Below are positions 33,479 to 41,785 of a stretch of DNA of 59,313 bases, piece by piece. This DNA is from an uncultured Eubacteriales bacterium. Lineage in GTDB: Bacteria; Bacillota; Clostridia; Christensenellales; Aristaeellaceae. Position numbers and translations under genes: made by a program. The notes beneath the pieces were generated by a model. That model searched no databases. It saw only the letters and a program-made list of their open reading frames with translations, and was not told where the DNA came from. The DNA lies in assembly GCA_900542395.1 (NCBI GenBank), contig UQNM01000002.1:1-59313 (forward strand), in the 5' to 3' direction. Numbering within the stretch: position 1 is the stretch's first letter; every line of letters begins with the position of its first letter.

Positions 33479-36442
33479 ATGATGCCCGAAATCCTTCGCA
33501 TCGGTCTGGATATCGGCTCGACCACCATCAAGTGCGTCGTGCTCGACGAAGCCGACAAGATTATTTATTCCTGCTATGAACGCCACCTCTCCCTGATCGC
33601 GCAGAAGACGCGCGAGCTGCTGACCCGCCTTGACAACGAGGTGGTGCACGGCGCGCCCGTCCGCCTGAGCATCTCCGGCTCGGCCGGCATGGGTCTGGCG
33701 CTCGGCTCGCACATCTCCTTCGTGCAGGAGGTCTACGCCACCAAGGTCGCGGCGGATATGCTCATGCCCGGCACAGACGTCATCATCGAGCTGGGCGGCG
33801 AGGACGCGAAAATTCTCTTTTTGCAGGGCACGCTCGAAGTGCGCATGAACGGCTCCTGCGCGGGCGGCACCGGCGCGTTCATCGACCAGATGGCCACGCT
33901 GCTGGGCGTGACCCCGACGGAGATGAACGAGGAGGCCAAAAAGGCGCAGCGCACCTATACCATCGCCTCGCGCTGCGGCGTGTTCGCCAAGACGGACGTG
34001 CAGCCCCTGCTCAATCAGGGCGCGGCGCGCGCGGATGTGGCGCGCTCCATCTTCATGGCCGTGGTCAACCAGACCATCGCCGGTCTGGCGCAGGGGCGGC
34101 CGATCGAGGGCAGCGTCGTCTACCTCGGCGGCCCGCTCACCTTTATGAGCGAGCTCCGCGCCTGCTTTGACGAGGCGCTGCACCTCACCGGCATCTGCCC
34201 GGAAAATTCGCTGTACTTCGTCGCGCTCGGCGCGGCGCATCAGCCCTCCGAGCCGGTTCTGCTCGGCGAATGTCTGGAAGCCATCGAGGCGTTCCACAGC
34301 ACGGAGAGCTACAACGCTCTGCCGCCGCTCTTCCGGGATGAGGACGAGCTGGCCGCCTTCCGCGCGCGCCATGCCAAGGCGCAGGTCAAGCGCCGCGATC
34401 CGGCGGCGTATGCCGGCGACGTGTATCTGGGCATCGACTCCGGCTCGACGACCATCAAATCCGTCGTCATCGCCCCCGACGGGGCGCTGCTGCTGACCCG
34501 CTACCAGAGCAACAGCGGCGATCCCGTGCCCCATGTGCGCAGCTTCCTGGCCGACCTGCGCACCGAGCACCCGGATTGGGTGATCCGCGCGGGCGCGGTC
34601 ACCGGCTACGGCGAGGATCTGATCCGAAGCGCGTTCGGCGTGGATTTCGGCCTGGTCGAAACCGTGGCGCACTTCACCGCCGCGCGCGCGTTCATGCCCA
34701 ACGTCGATTTCATCATCGACATCGGCGGGCAGGACATCAAGTGCTTCAAGATTCACAACGGCGTGATCGACAACATCTTCCTCAATGAGGCCTGTTCCTC
34801 CGGCTGTGGCTCGTTTTTGCAAACGTTCGCCAGCGCACTGGGATACAAGATTGAGGATTTCGCCCAGTTGGGTCTGGCCGCGCGCAAGCCGGTCGATCTC
34901 GGCTCCCGCTGCACGGTGTTTATGAATTCCTCCGTCAAGCAGGCGCAGAAGGACGGCGCGGATGTGACCGATATCTCCGCCGGCCTGTCCATCTCGGTCG
35001 TCAAAAACGCGCTCTACAAGGTCATCCGCTGCTCCGGCCCGCAGGAGCTCGGGCAGCATATCGTCGTGCAGGGCGGCACGTTCCTCAACGACGCGGTGCT
35101 CCGCGCGTTTGAAAACGAACTGGGCGTGGACGTCGTCCGCCCGGATATCGCGGGGCTGATGGGCGCTTACGGCGCGGCGCTGCACGCCATGGCGCAGCGC
35201 GCGCTGCATGCGGGCGAGAGCACCGTACTCAGCCTCGACGCGCTGAATGCCTTCACCCACAGCGTCAAGCAGGCGCGCTGCGGCCTGTGCGAAAACCACT
35301 GCCGCCTGACGGTCAACGATTTCGGCGGCGGCCGCCGGTTCATCAGCGGCAACCGCTGCGACCGGCCGGTTTCCGGCGGCAGGCAGCAGAGCGGCCTGAA
35401 CCTTTACGCCTATAAGCAGGAAAAGCTGCTGGCGCTCATCAACGACCGCCGGGAGAACGCGCCGCGCGGCACAATCGGCCTGCCGATGGGGCTCAACATG
35501 TATGAGCTTCTGCCCTTCTGGCACGCGCTGTTTACGGATCTGGGCTTTGACGTAGCCGTTTCCCCGTTCTCCAGCCGCAAGCTGTATATCGCCGGTCAGG
35601 CAACCATCCCGTCGGATACCGTCTGTTTCCCGGCCAAGCTGATGCACGGCCATGTCGATTATCTCATCGAGCAGGGCGTAAAGACCATCTTCTACCCCTG
35701 CATGAGCTACAACATGGACGAGCATCTGGGCGACAACCATTATAATTGCCCGGTCGTGGCGTATTATCCCGAGGTCATCGCCGCGAACATGCCCGCCGTG
35801 CGCCGGATTGATTTCATTCACGATTATGTGGGCATCGACCACCGCAAGGTATTCCCGAAGAAGCTGACCGGCATTTTGCAGCAGCATTTCCCGGATATCA
35901 CCGCCCGCGAGGTTCGCCATGCCTGCGACGCGGCCTACGCCGCCTACGACGCCTACATGAACGACGTTCGCGCGAAGGGCGAGGCGATGATCGAGCAGGC
36001 GCGCCGGGAAGGCCGCCGCATCATCGTGCTGGTCGGCCGCCCGTATCACGTCGATCCCGAAATCAACCACGGCATTGACAAGCTGATCGCGGGCTTCGGC
36101 GCGGCCGTCGTCACGGAGGATTCCCTCTCCTGGCATATGCAGAAGCAGGCGCAGGGCGTGCTCAACCAGTGGACGTATCACGCCCGGCTGTACGCCGCCG
36201 CGCGCTACATCACCACCCAGCGGGATATGAACCTCGTCCAGCTCGTCTCCTTCGGTTGCGGCGTGGACGCGATCACCACCGACGAGGTGCGCGAGATTCT
36301 GGAAGCCAAGGATAAGATTTACACCCAGATCAAGATCGACGAAATCACCAATCTGGGCGCGGTGCGCATCCGCCTGCGCTCGCTGTTCGCCGCCATCGAC
36401 CAGCAGCAGGCGCTCGCCGCCCAAAACGAAAGGAAGGATTGA
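33479..36442 (+). CDS. Acyl-CoA dehydratase activase-like protein (two activase domains plus DUF2229)
   Basis: A 987-residue protein related to activators of 2-hydroxyacyl-CoA dehydratases (HgdC). It carries two ASKHA ATPase domains in tandem. Domain 1 (about 5-255) starts RIGLDIGSTTIKC, with Cys127 in NGSCAGGTGAF and Cys166 in ASRCGVF. Domain 2 (about 318-570) starts YLGIDSGSTTIKS, with EACSSGCGSF and GSRCTVF. These Cys residues bind the bridging 4Fe-4S cluster in HgdC. The C-terminal third (DUF2229-like) begins CGLCENHCRL and has an HgdB-like region. The next gene continues the protein family, so the two products probably form one complex. The true substrate is unknown. Confidence 0.9.
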   Translation: MMPEILRIGLDIGSTTIKCVVLDEADKIIYSCYERHLSLIAQKTRELLTRLDNEVVHGAPVRLSISGSAGMGLALGSHISFVQEVYATKVAADMLMPGTDVIIELGGEDAKILFLQGTLEVRMNGSCAGGTGAFIDQMATLLGVTPTEMNEEAKKAQRTYTIASRCGVFAKTDVQPLLNQGAARADVARSIFMAVVNQTIAGLAQGRPIEGSVVYLGGPLTFMSELRACFDEALHLTGICPENSLYFVALGAAHQPSEPVLLGECLEAIEAFHSTESYNALPPLFRDEDELAAFRARHAKAQVKRRDPAAYAGDVYLGIDSGSTTIKSVVIAPDGALLLTRYQSNSGDPVPHVRSFLADLRTEHPDWVIRAGAVTGYGEDLIRSAFGVDFGLVETVAHFTAARAFMPNVDFIIDIGGQDIKCFKIHNGVIDNIFLNEACSSGCGSFLQTFASALGYKIEDFAQLGLAARKPVDLGSRCTVFMNSSVKQAQKDGADVTDISAGLSISVVKNALYKVIRCSGPQELGQHIVVQGGTFLNDAVLRAFENELGVDVVRPDIAGLMGAYGAALHAMAQRALHAGESTVLSLDALNAFTHSVKQARCGLCENHCRLTVNDFGGGRRFISGNRCDRPVSGGRQQSGLNLYAYKQEKLLALINDRRENAPRGTIGLPMGLNMYELLPFWHALFTDLGFDVAVSPFSSRKLYIAGQATIPSDTVCFPAKLMHGHVDYLIEQGVKTIFYPCMSYNMDEHLGDNHYNCPVVAYYPEVIAANMPAVRRIDFIHDYVGIDHRKVFPKKLTGILQQHFPDITAREVRHACDAAYAAYDAYMNDVRAKGEAMIEQARREGRRIIVLVGRPYHVDPEINHGIDKLIAGFGAAVVTEDSLSWHMQKQAQGVLNQWTYHARLYAAARYITTQRDMNLVQLVSFGCGVDAITTDEVREILEAKDKIYTQIKIDEITNLGAVRIRLRSLFAAIDQQQALAAQNERKD

Positions 36443-36447
36443 CCCCC

Positions 36448-37788
36448 ATGCCCAGCAATCACGTTGAATTTACCCGCGAGATGCGGGAGGCGGGCTACAC
36501 CATCCTCGTGCCCAACATGCTGGAATTTCACTTTTCCCTGATCGTCAAGGTGCTCCGTCTCAACGGCTACAACGCCGAGCTGCTGACCAACAGCGGCCCG
36601 AACGTCATGGCCGAGGGGCTTAAATACGTGCACAACGACACCTGCGTGCCCGCGCTGCTGGTCATCGGCCAATTCCTCGACGCGCTGCACTCCGGCAAAT
36701 ACGACGTCAACAAGGTCGCGCTGATCATCACCCAGACCGGCGGCGGCTGCCGCGCCAGCAACTACATCTATCTGCTGCGCAAGGCGCTCAAAAAGGCGGG
36801 GCTTGAGCAGGTGCCGGTCATCTCCGTCAACATGAGCGGCCTTGAAAGCGCCTCCGGCTTCAGGCTGACCCTGCCGCTGGTGCGCCAGATCGTCGCGTCG
36901 CTGGTCTACGGCGACTGCATCATGTGCGTCTCCAACCAGACGCGCCCCTACGAGCTGGAAAAGGGCACGACCGACGCGCTGATTGAAAAATGGAACGACG
37001 CGCTGATCGAGCAGTTCAACCGCGGGCAGGGGCTCTCCAACAAGGCCATGCGCCAGAACCTCGCCGCCATCGTCGATGATTTCGACGCCATCGAGCGCAG
37101 CCGCGAAACAAAAACGCGCGTCGGCGTGGTGGGCGAAATCTACGTCAAGTATTCCTCGCTGGGCAACAACGGCCTTGAAAAGTTCCTGCGCACGCAGGAC
37201 TGCGAATACATGCTCCCCGGCATCATGGGCTTCGTGCTCTTCAAGATCGACAACCGCATCGAGGATCACCACCTCTACGGCGGCAGTCTGGTCAAGCTGC
37301 TCTTCTGCAAGGCGCTGATGAAGTTCTGCGAGCGCATGGAAACGACGCTGATCGAGGCCGTGGCCGCCCACCCGAACTTCGTGCCGCCGACGGCGTTCAG
37401 GCACATCAAAACGCTGGTCAAGGGCGTGATCGGTTACGGCAGCAAGATGGGCGAGGGCTGGCTGCTGACGGCCGAAATGCTGGAGCTGGCCGAAAATGGC
37501 TATGAAAACATCATCTGCGCCCAGCCCTTCGGCTGTCTGCCGAACCACATCTGCGGCAAGGGCATGATCCGCCGCCTGACGCAGGTGCATCCGGGCATCA
37601 ACATCGTGCCGATCGACTACGATCTCTCCGCCACGAAGGTCAATCAGGAAAACCGCATCCGCCTGATGCTCGCTGTCGCGCACGACGCGGACGCCAAGCG
37701 CCGCGAGCAGGAGCAGCTCATCGCGCAGGACGAGCGCGAGGGCGGCTGCACCGGCCGCTGCGAAGCCTGCAAGCAGCATATCGTCTGA
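36448..37788 (+). CDS. 2-hydroxyacyl-CoA dehydratase-like protein
   Basis: A 446-residue protein resembling 2-hydroxyglutaryl-CoA dehydratase subunits. Conserved-looking segments are KYVHNDTCVPALLVIGQ, TQTGGGCRASNYI and GFVLFKIDNRIEDHH. The C-terminal GCTGRCEACKQHIV has three Cys (CxxxCxxC) that could hold metal. It starts five bases after the activase gene. In other bacteria proteins of ~1400 residues contain both parts; here the sum is 1433, so the pair looks like a split form of that protein. The GAAAGGAAGG site inside the end of the first gene drives translation. Confidence 0.85.
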   Translation: MPSNHVEFTREMREAGYTILVPNMLEFHFSLIVKVLRLNGYNAELLTNSGPNVMAEGLKYVHNDTCVPALLVIGQFLDALHSGKYDVNKVALIITQTGGGCRASNYIYLLRKALKKAGLEQVPVISVNMSGLESASGFRLTLPLVRQIVASLVYGDCIMCVSNQTRPYELEKGTTDALIEKWNDALIEQFNRGQGLSNKAMRQNLAAIVDDFDAIERSRETKTRVGVVGEIYVKYSSLGNNGLEKFLRTQDCEYMLPGIMGFVLFKIDNRIEDHHLYGGSLVKLLFCKALMKFCERMETTLIEAVAAHPNFVPPTAFRHIKTLVKGVIGYGSKMGEGWLLTAEMLELAENGYENIICAQPFGCLPNHICGKGMIRRLTQVHPGINIVPIDYDLSATKVNQENRIRLMLAVAHDADAKRREQEQLIAQDEREGGCTGRCEACKQHIV

Positions 37789-37870
37789 GCCGCGCTTACC
37801 GTAAAAGGCACGGCGCGCCCAAGGCGTAACGCAAAAACCTTTTTCGAATACGCAAACGCTCCCCCGACGA

Positions 37871-38042
37871 GGCTGTCAAGCTAACAACACCGATATTTCA
37901 AGAAATAAAACGAAGTATTTGCGCCCGAAGGTTTCCAAAGGGCGACCGGAAAGCCCTTTGGTGGGGCGATGGGGCAAGGCCCCATATCCCAAAAATGCTT
38001 AGATACTTGTTTCCTGAAATGTTTGGTTTAAGCTTGACAGCC
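37871..38042. mobile_element. Dispersed inverted-repeat element inserted in a terminator
   Basis: The ends are perfect 12-bp inverted repeats GGCTGTCAAGCT ... AGCTTGACAGCC, continuing imperfectly inward for about 45 bp. Outside them a second inverted repeat, CTCCCCCGACGA / CGTCAGGGGAG followed by GTGTTTTTTT, looks like the stem and T run of a terminator into which the element went. The interior has hairpins CCAAAGGGC / GCCCTTTGG and TGGGGC / GCCCCA. There is no coding frame. A second copy is at 1-79. The 283-bp gap between genes 37788 and 38072 is fully explained by it. Confidence 0.75.
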
Positions 38043-38071
38043 CGTCAGGGGAGCGTGTTTTTTTATGATGG

Positions 38072-38302
38072 TCAGAACAGCCCACATTCGCTTCGCGTCG
38101 GCCCCTCGCGGCCGGAGATGTAGTGCGCGACATATTCGCGGTTGATCTCGCGCAGTTCCTTTTTCCCGTCGATATATGCCTGATACATCTCGATAACGCC
38201 CGGCGCGCAGCCGTCGCAGGCCGCCTCAATCTGGCCGACGGATTCGCTGACGATCCGTTCGCGCTCCTCGCGGGTGGTATCCTTGATGAGATAGCTTTTC
38301 AT
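38072..38302 (-). CDS. Small conserved Clostridia protein of unknown function
   Basis: A 76-residue protein. I recall similar small proteins from many Clostridia that begin KSYLIKDTTREER and share a short Cys pair region (here ACDGCAPG) followed by MYQAYIDGKKELREIN. Their function is not established, and an occasional database label as PurH is unjustified. The C-xx-C pair could bind a metal or be redox active. AAAGGGAG lies eight bases before the ATG. It is downstream of the AEC transporter gene (29 bp) and is probably co-transcribed with it. Confidence 0.8.
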   Translation of the reverse strand: MKSYLIKDTTREERERIVSESVGQIEAACDGCAPGVIEMYQAYIDGKKELREINREYVAHYISGREGPTRSECGLF

Positions 38303-38331
38303 GTTCGTTTCTCCCTTTCAGCGTCATCCGC

Positions 38332-39303
38332 TCACAGCAGCCCGAACAGCCGCAGCAGAAAAATCCACAGCGTCAGCGACACGGAGGAAAGCACCGTCGC
38401 CAGCATGACCACGTTGCTGGTCAGCACGCCCCTGTGCCCCATGTTTTTGGCCATCACATAGCAGGAAACCGTCGTCGGCGAGCCGACCAAAATCAAAATC
38501 GCGATCATCGCGCTGCCGGTAAAGCCAAACAGCGCCGCAATCGGCAGGAAGATCGCCGGGAGGATGAACAGCTTGATCGCCGTCGCCGCCAGCGCGGGCT
38601 TCATGCACCTGGCCGCCTCACTGCCGGAGAAGGACGCGCCGACCGCCAGCAGCGCAACCGGCGTCGCCGTGCCGCCGATGGTGCTGAGCGTCGAGGCGAG
38701 GATGCCCGGCAGTTTCACGCGCAGCAGCGAAAACGGCGCGCCCAGCAGAATGCCGAGAATGATCGGGTTTTTCACCACGTTGACCAGCGCGCGCCTGACC
38801 GCCGCCGTGCCGTTTCGCTCGGGCGGAATCAGCCGCCCGTTTTCATCCGTATGCGGCGAAAACTGCAGAATCAGCACCGCGTACACGTTGAAAAACGGCA
38901 CGGCCGAAAGCACCATCATCGGCACCATGCCCGCGTTGCCATAGATGTTGGTGTTCAGCGCCACGCCGAGAATCGCCGCGCTGGAACGCACCGCCGCCTG
39001 ACTGAATTCGCCGACGAGCGCCTTGTCCTTCATCAGCCTGCTCGTCAGCGCCCATACGCCGAGGAAGACGATGGCCGTCACCGTAAAGCAGAAAAGGCAG
39101 AACAGCGGGTCAAAATCGCTGTACACATCCATCTTCGCGATGGAGAGGAACAGGCTGACCGGCAGCGCGCACTTGAACACGTAATGATCCGCGGGCTTGC
39201 AAAAGGCCTCGTTCAGCACACCGACGCGGCGCAGAAACCAGCCCAGCAGAATCACCAGAAACACCGGCATCGTCGTGTCGAGGGCAAAGACAAAGCTATC
39301 CAT
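38332..39303 (-). CDS. AEC family (auxin efflux carrier-like) transporter
   Basis: A 323-residue membrane protein with about ten helices in two five-helix repeats, typical of AEC/malonate or organic-acid transporters. The first repeat starts TTMPVFLVILLGWFLRRVGVL, and the conserved crossing region VVKNPIILGILLGAPFSLL lies near residue 170. The second repeat has SGSEAARCMKPALAATAIKL and ends LRLFGLL. GGAAGGGAA precedes the ATG at 39303. It has its own promoter and is followed by the small Cys-pair protein. The substrate is probably a carboxylate or amino acid derivative, by family. Confidence 0.9.
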   Translation of the reverse strand: MDSFVFALDTTMPVFLVILLGWFLRRVGVLNEAFCKPADHYVFKCALPVSLFLSIAKMDVYSDFDPLFCLFCFTVTAIVFLGVWALTSRLMKDKALVGEFSQAAVRSSAAILGVALNTNIYGNAGMVPMMVLSAVPFFNVYAVLILQFSPHTDENGRLIPPERNGTAAVRRALVNVVKNPIILGILLGAPFSLLRVKLPGILASTLSTIGGTATPVALLAVGASFSGSEAARCMKPALAATAIKLFILPAIFLPIAALFGFTGSAMIAILILVGSPTTVSCYVMAKNMGHRGVLTSNVVMLATVLSSVSLTLWIFLLRLFGLL

Positions 39304-39392
39304 GGGGATTCCCTTCCTTCCGGGCTTCGGCGCTTGCCGCCTCGCGACGCGCGGGAAAACGTTCCGCTCCAAAACCGCGTTTATTCTGTCAT

Positions 39393-39421
39393 ACTATAGC
39401 ACAAAACAGGCGGACAGGCAA
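39393..39421 (-). promoter_or_regulatory. sigma-A promoter for AEC transporter gene
   Basis: Minus strand: TTGCCT, 17-bp spacer, TATAGT, about 90 bp before the start. Confidence 0.7.
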
Positions 39422-39453
39422 CCCGTTTCCGAGTCGCTTCCGCCTGCTTTGGC

Positions 39454-40515
39454 TTATTTTAAGCTCTCCTCCAGCCGCGAAACCGCGTCGCGATAGATCG
39501 GCGTTTCCCGAAGACCGTCAAGCGCCTTTTCCTCCCGCAGGCCGCGCAAAAACATGGCGCGCCACGCCCGCGGCATTTGATTTTCCTGCGTTCGGGGCGA
39601 AATCGTCGGCGCAAACAGAATCGGGTTCGGCGTCATCGCCGGGCCGACCGCGACGTCCGACAGCCGTTTCAGGCAGCAAAGCGCCGCGTCCGTTTCGCCA
39701 ATCTTCAAATACTGCTCCATCATCAGCCCGTCGCTCATGCTGCCGCCCGAGGAAAAGATCGTCTCCACCTGCCGGTAAATCTGCGCGATTTGCAATGCGT
39801 CGTGCGCGTCCGTCTGTGCTTCCATCAGCAGGGTCAGCCTTTCGAGCGTCTGGGCGACGGCGCGATACAGCTGCTTCTGCACGACCTCCAGCGCTCGGTC
39901 GTCTTCGCCGCGCTTTTTCAAAAGCCGCACGCGCAGCAGGGTTGTGTCCTCCCTGCTTTCCGGCAATGCGTCCAGCCGCGCCTGTGCCGCATCGAGCCGC
40001 CCCTCCGCCAAATCCATCGAAGCCAGCGCGCAGGACGCACTTTCCCGCTCGGCGACGTTTTCAGACAGCGCCGCCTCTTCATACAGCGCGCGCCGCTTGT
40101 CGTGCCAAGCCGCTTTCGTTTCTTCGCTCTCATCCGGGAAGCTCATTTCCAGCACGCTGATCAGCGCCGCGCAGTTGAGCCGAAGCGCCGTATCGCCCGG
40201 ATATTCCATCAGCAGGCGCGCCATGTCTTCCTGCGCTTCCCGCTGTCGGCCGTCGTGCACATGCCGCACAAACGTTTCCGAAAACGCCGTCAGTTGTTCG
40301 CGCGTCAGCCGCTGCTCAAAGGCCAAAAGCGCGTTGACATTCGTGTGCAGGGCTCTGGCCAGCGGGCAGAGCAGCGTCACATCCGGGCAGGCCGCGCCCG
40401 TTTCCCACTTGCTGACCGCCGCCGCGCTCACGCCGAGCCGGTTTCCAAGGGTTTCCTGCGTCATGCCGCATGCGCGGCGCAGTTTAGCGATTCGCGCGCC
40501 GAGTTGGTTGTCCAT
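39454..40515 (-). CDS. XRE-family transcriptional regulator with helical repeat C-terminal domain
   Basis: A 353-residue regulator. Residues 5-60 form a Cro/C1-type HTH (IAKLRRACGMTQETLGNRLG, then VSAAAVSKWETG). The remaining ~280 residues are helical and look like tetratricopeptide-type repeats (for example REAQEDMARLLMEYPGDTAL). Proteins of this layout in Firmicutes are often peptide-responsive, but no peptide gene is seen beside it. It has its own promoter and could control the flanking secreted SH3 genes or the AEC transporter. That is inference only. Confidence 0.9.
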   Translation of the reverse strand: MDNQLGARIAKLRRACGMTQETLGNRLGVSAAAVSKWETGAACPDVTLLCPLARALHTNVNALLAFEQRLTREQLTAFSETFVRHVHDGRQREAQEDMARLLMEYPGDTALRLNCAALISVLEMSFPDESEETKAAWHDKRRALYEEAALSENVAERESASCALASMDLAEGRLDAAQARLDALPESREDTTLLRVRLLKKRGEDDRALEVVQKQLYRAVAQTLERLTLLMEAQTDAHDALQIAQIYRQVETIFSSGGSMSDGLMMEQYLKIGETDAALCCLKRLSDVAVGPAMTPNPILFAPTISPRTQENQMPRAWRAMFLRGLREEKALDGLRETPIYRDAVSRLEESLK

Positions 40516-40536
40516 CCTCCCCGCCTCCTTGCATGC

Positions 40537-40565
40537 ATTATACCAAAGCCCCGCGTCCTCCGCAA
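40537..40565 (-). promoter_or_regulatory. sigma-A promoter for XRE regulator gene
   Basis: Minus strand: TTGCGG, 17-bp spacer, consensus TATAAT, 21 bp before the start codon; an AAGGAGG site lies between. Confidence 0.8.
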
Positions 40566-40611
40566 TGGAGGCGTTTTCAACCCGCGCGCCCGTTTGCTCA
40601 ACCGCCGCTCA

Positions 40612-41769
40612 TCATCCGTTTGAAATATCCTCGTGCGGCATGAATCCGCACATCCACCGGCCATCCGCCGTTTCGACCATCACATACGCCCATTCGTCGT
40701 TGAGGCTGCCCAGATAGAAGATATCCGTTTCGGCCTTGACCGTGCACAGCTTCGCGCGGCTGACCAACGGATCATCCGTCAGGTAGGAATCCCGGTCGAA
40801 CGCCACGGATTGATCCCCCGGCGCGACGCGGAAATTCAGCTCCGGCACGGTCGTTCCCTTCGGCAGGGCGCTTTGCTCGATCCAGCCAAAGCGGTAGTGA
40901 TCGCTGGAAATGCTGTATTGAATCAGAATCCAGCCATCCTTCTGCCCATAGACCTCGATCCAGCCGTTCGTGCTGACCAAGCCCTTGCCGTTGCCGCTGC
41001 GCGCGTAGTTCGTCCCCGGGCCGGTGTAGACGGGGAATTTCTGCCCGCCGGTGAATTTGACCTTCTGGGACGTAAAATCGCCGGAGCGCAGATTCGGCGC
41101 GACCGTCAGTTTCTCTTTCGCGTCGTCGATCCACGTCGGCAGCGTGTTAAAGGACACATAGCGGATATCGCGCTGAACGGCGCCCTGCACCGCGCCGCAG
41201 TAAACGCAGTTCGACCAGTCGATAAAATCCAGCTTGTCATCCGAAACGCGTATGCTGCTGCTTTCCGACTTGTAGTATCTGCTCAGGCGAAACATGCCGT
41301 TCTCCCAGCGATACACCACCATTTTTTCATAGCTTTCGCCCGATTCATCCAATTGGGTCACAGAAAAATACAGGCCGTCGTCGTAAACCTGTCTGCCCGT
41401 GGAATTCCCGACCCAATCCGTTTCTTCCTCCCAGCCCGCCGTACCGACGTCAAACCACGCTTCTTCTTTTCCCTGCGGCACAGCGCCCGCGTTCTTGAGC
41501 CAGTACTTCATTTCGCCGTCCACTTTATGATAGCCGACGAGAATCCGCTCGTTTTTGCGGTGCACCAGCGCAAAGCCGTAGTCGCCCTTCGGCGTGCCGC
41601 ACACCTCGCAGTAATCCTCAAATTCGTAATCCGGCCAGCGGCTCGCTACATGCTCGCGCACCTCCCGCGGCGGCTCTGTCGCGAAATACGGCGAATACGT
41701 TCCCGCGACGCAAACCGACGCCATCAGCGTCATCATCAGCGCGCAAACCCACAAAACGACTCTTTTCAT
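40612..41769 (-). CDS. Secreted SH3-domain protein, paralogue A
   Basis: A 385-residue exported protein. The signal peptide is about residues 1-22 (ALMMTLMASVCVAG). The N-terminal half is an uncharacterised domain with YCEVCGTPKGDYG, a Cys pair. Then comes an SH3-like module, VYTGPGTNYARSGNGKG with STNGWIEVYGQKDGW and IQYSISSDHYRFGWIE, and a second one starting LTDDPL and ending CGFMPHEDI. The same two-module tail appears in the gene just upstream and in the one at 56858, so the three are paralogues. GGAGGG precedes the ATG at 41769. It lacks any recognisable catalytic domain. Confidence 0.85.
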   Translation of the reverse strand: MKRVVLWVCALMMTLMASVCVAGTYSPYFATEPPREVREHVASRWPDYEFEDYCEVCGTPKGDYGFALVHRKNERILVGYHKVDGEMKYWLKNAGAVPQGKEEAWFDVGTAGWEEETDWVGNSTGRQVYDDGLYFSVTQLDESGESYEKMVVYRWENGMFRLSRYYKSESSSIRVSDDKLDFIDWSNCVYCGAVQGAVQRDIRYVSFNTLPTWIDDAKEKLTVAPNLRSGDFTSQKVKFTGGQKFPVYTGPGTNYARSGNGKGLVSTNGWIEVYGQKDGWILIQYSISSDHYRFGWIEQSALPKGTTVPELNFRVAPGDQSVAFDRDSYLTDDPLVSRAKLCTVKAETDIFYLGSLNDEWAYVMVETADGRWMCGFMPHEDISNG

Positions 41770-41785
41770 GTTTGTTTTCCCTCCA

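Noticed and set aside
33407..36424. A 1005-residue open frame opposite the activase gene
   Set aside because: Antisense shadow with the same low-complexity composition; the plus-strand frame has clear domains.
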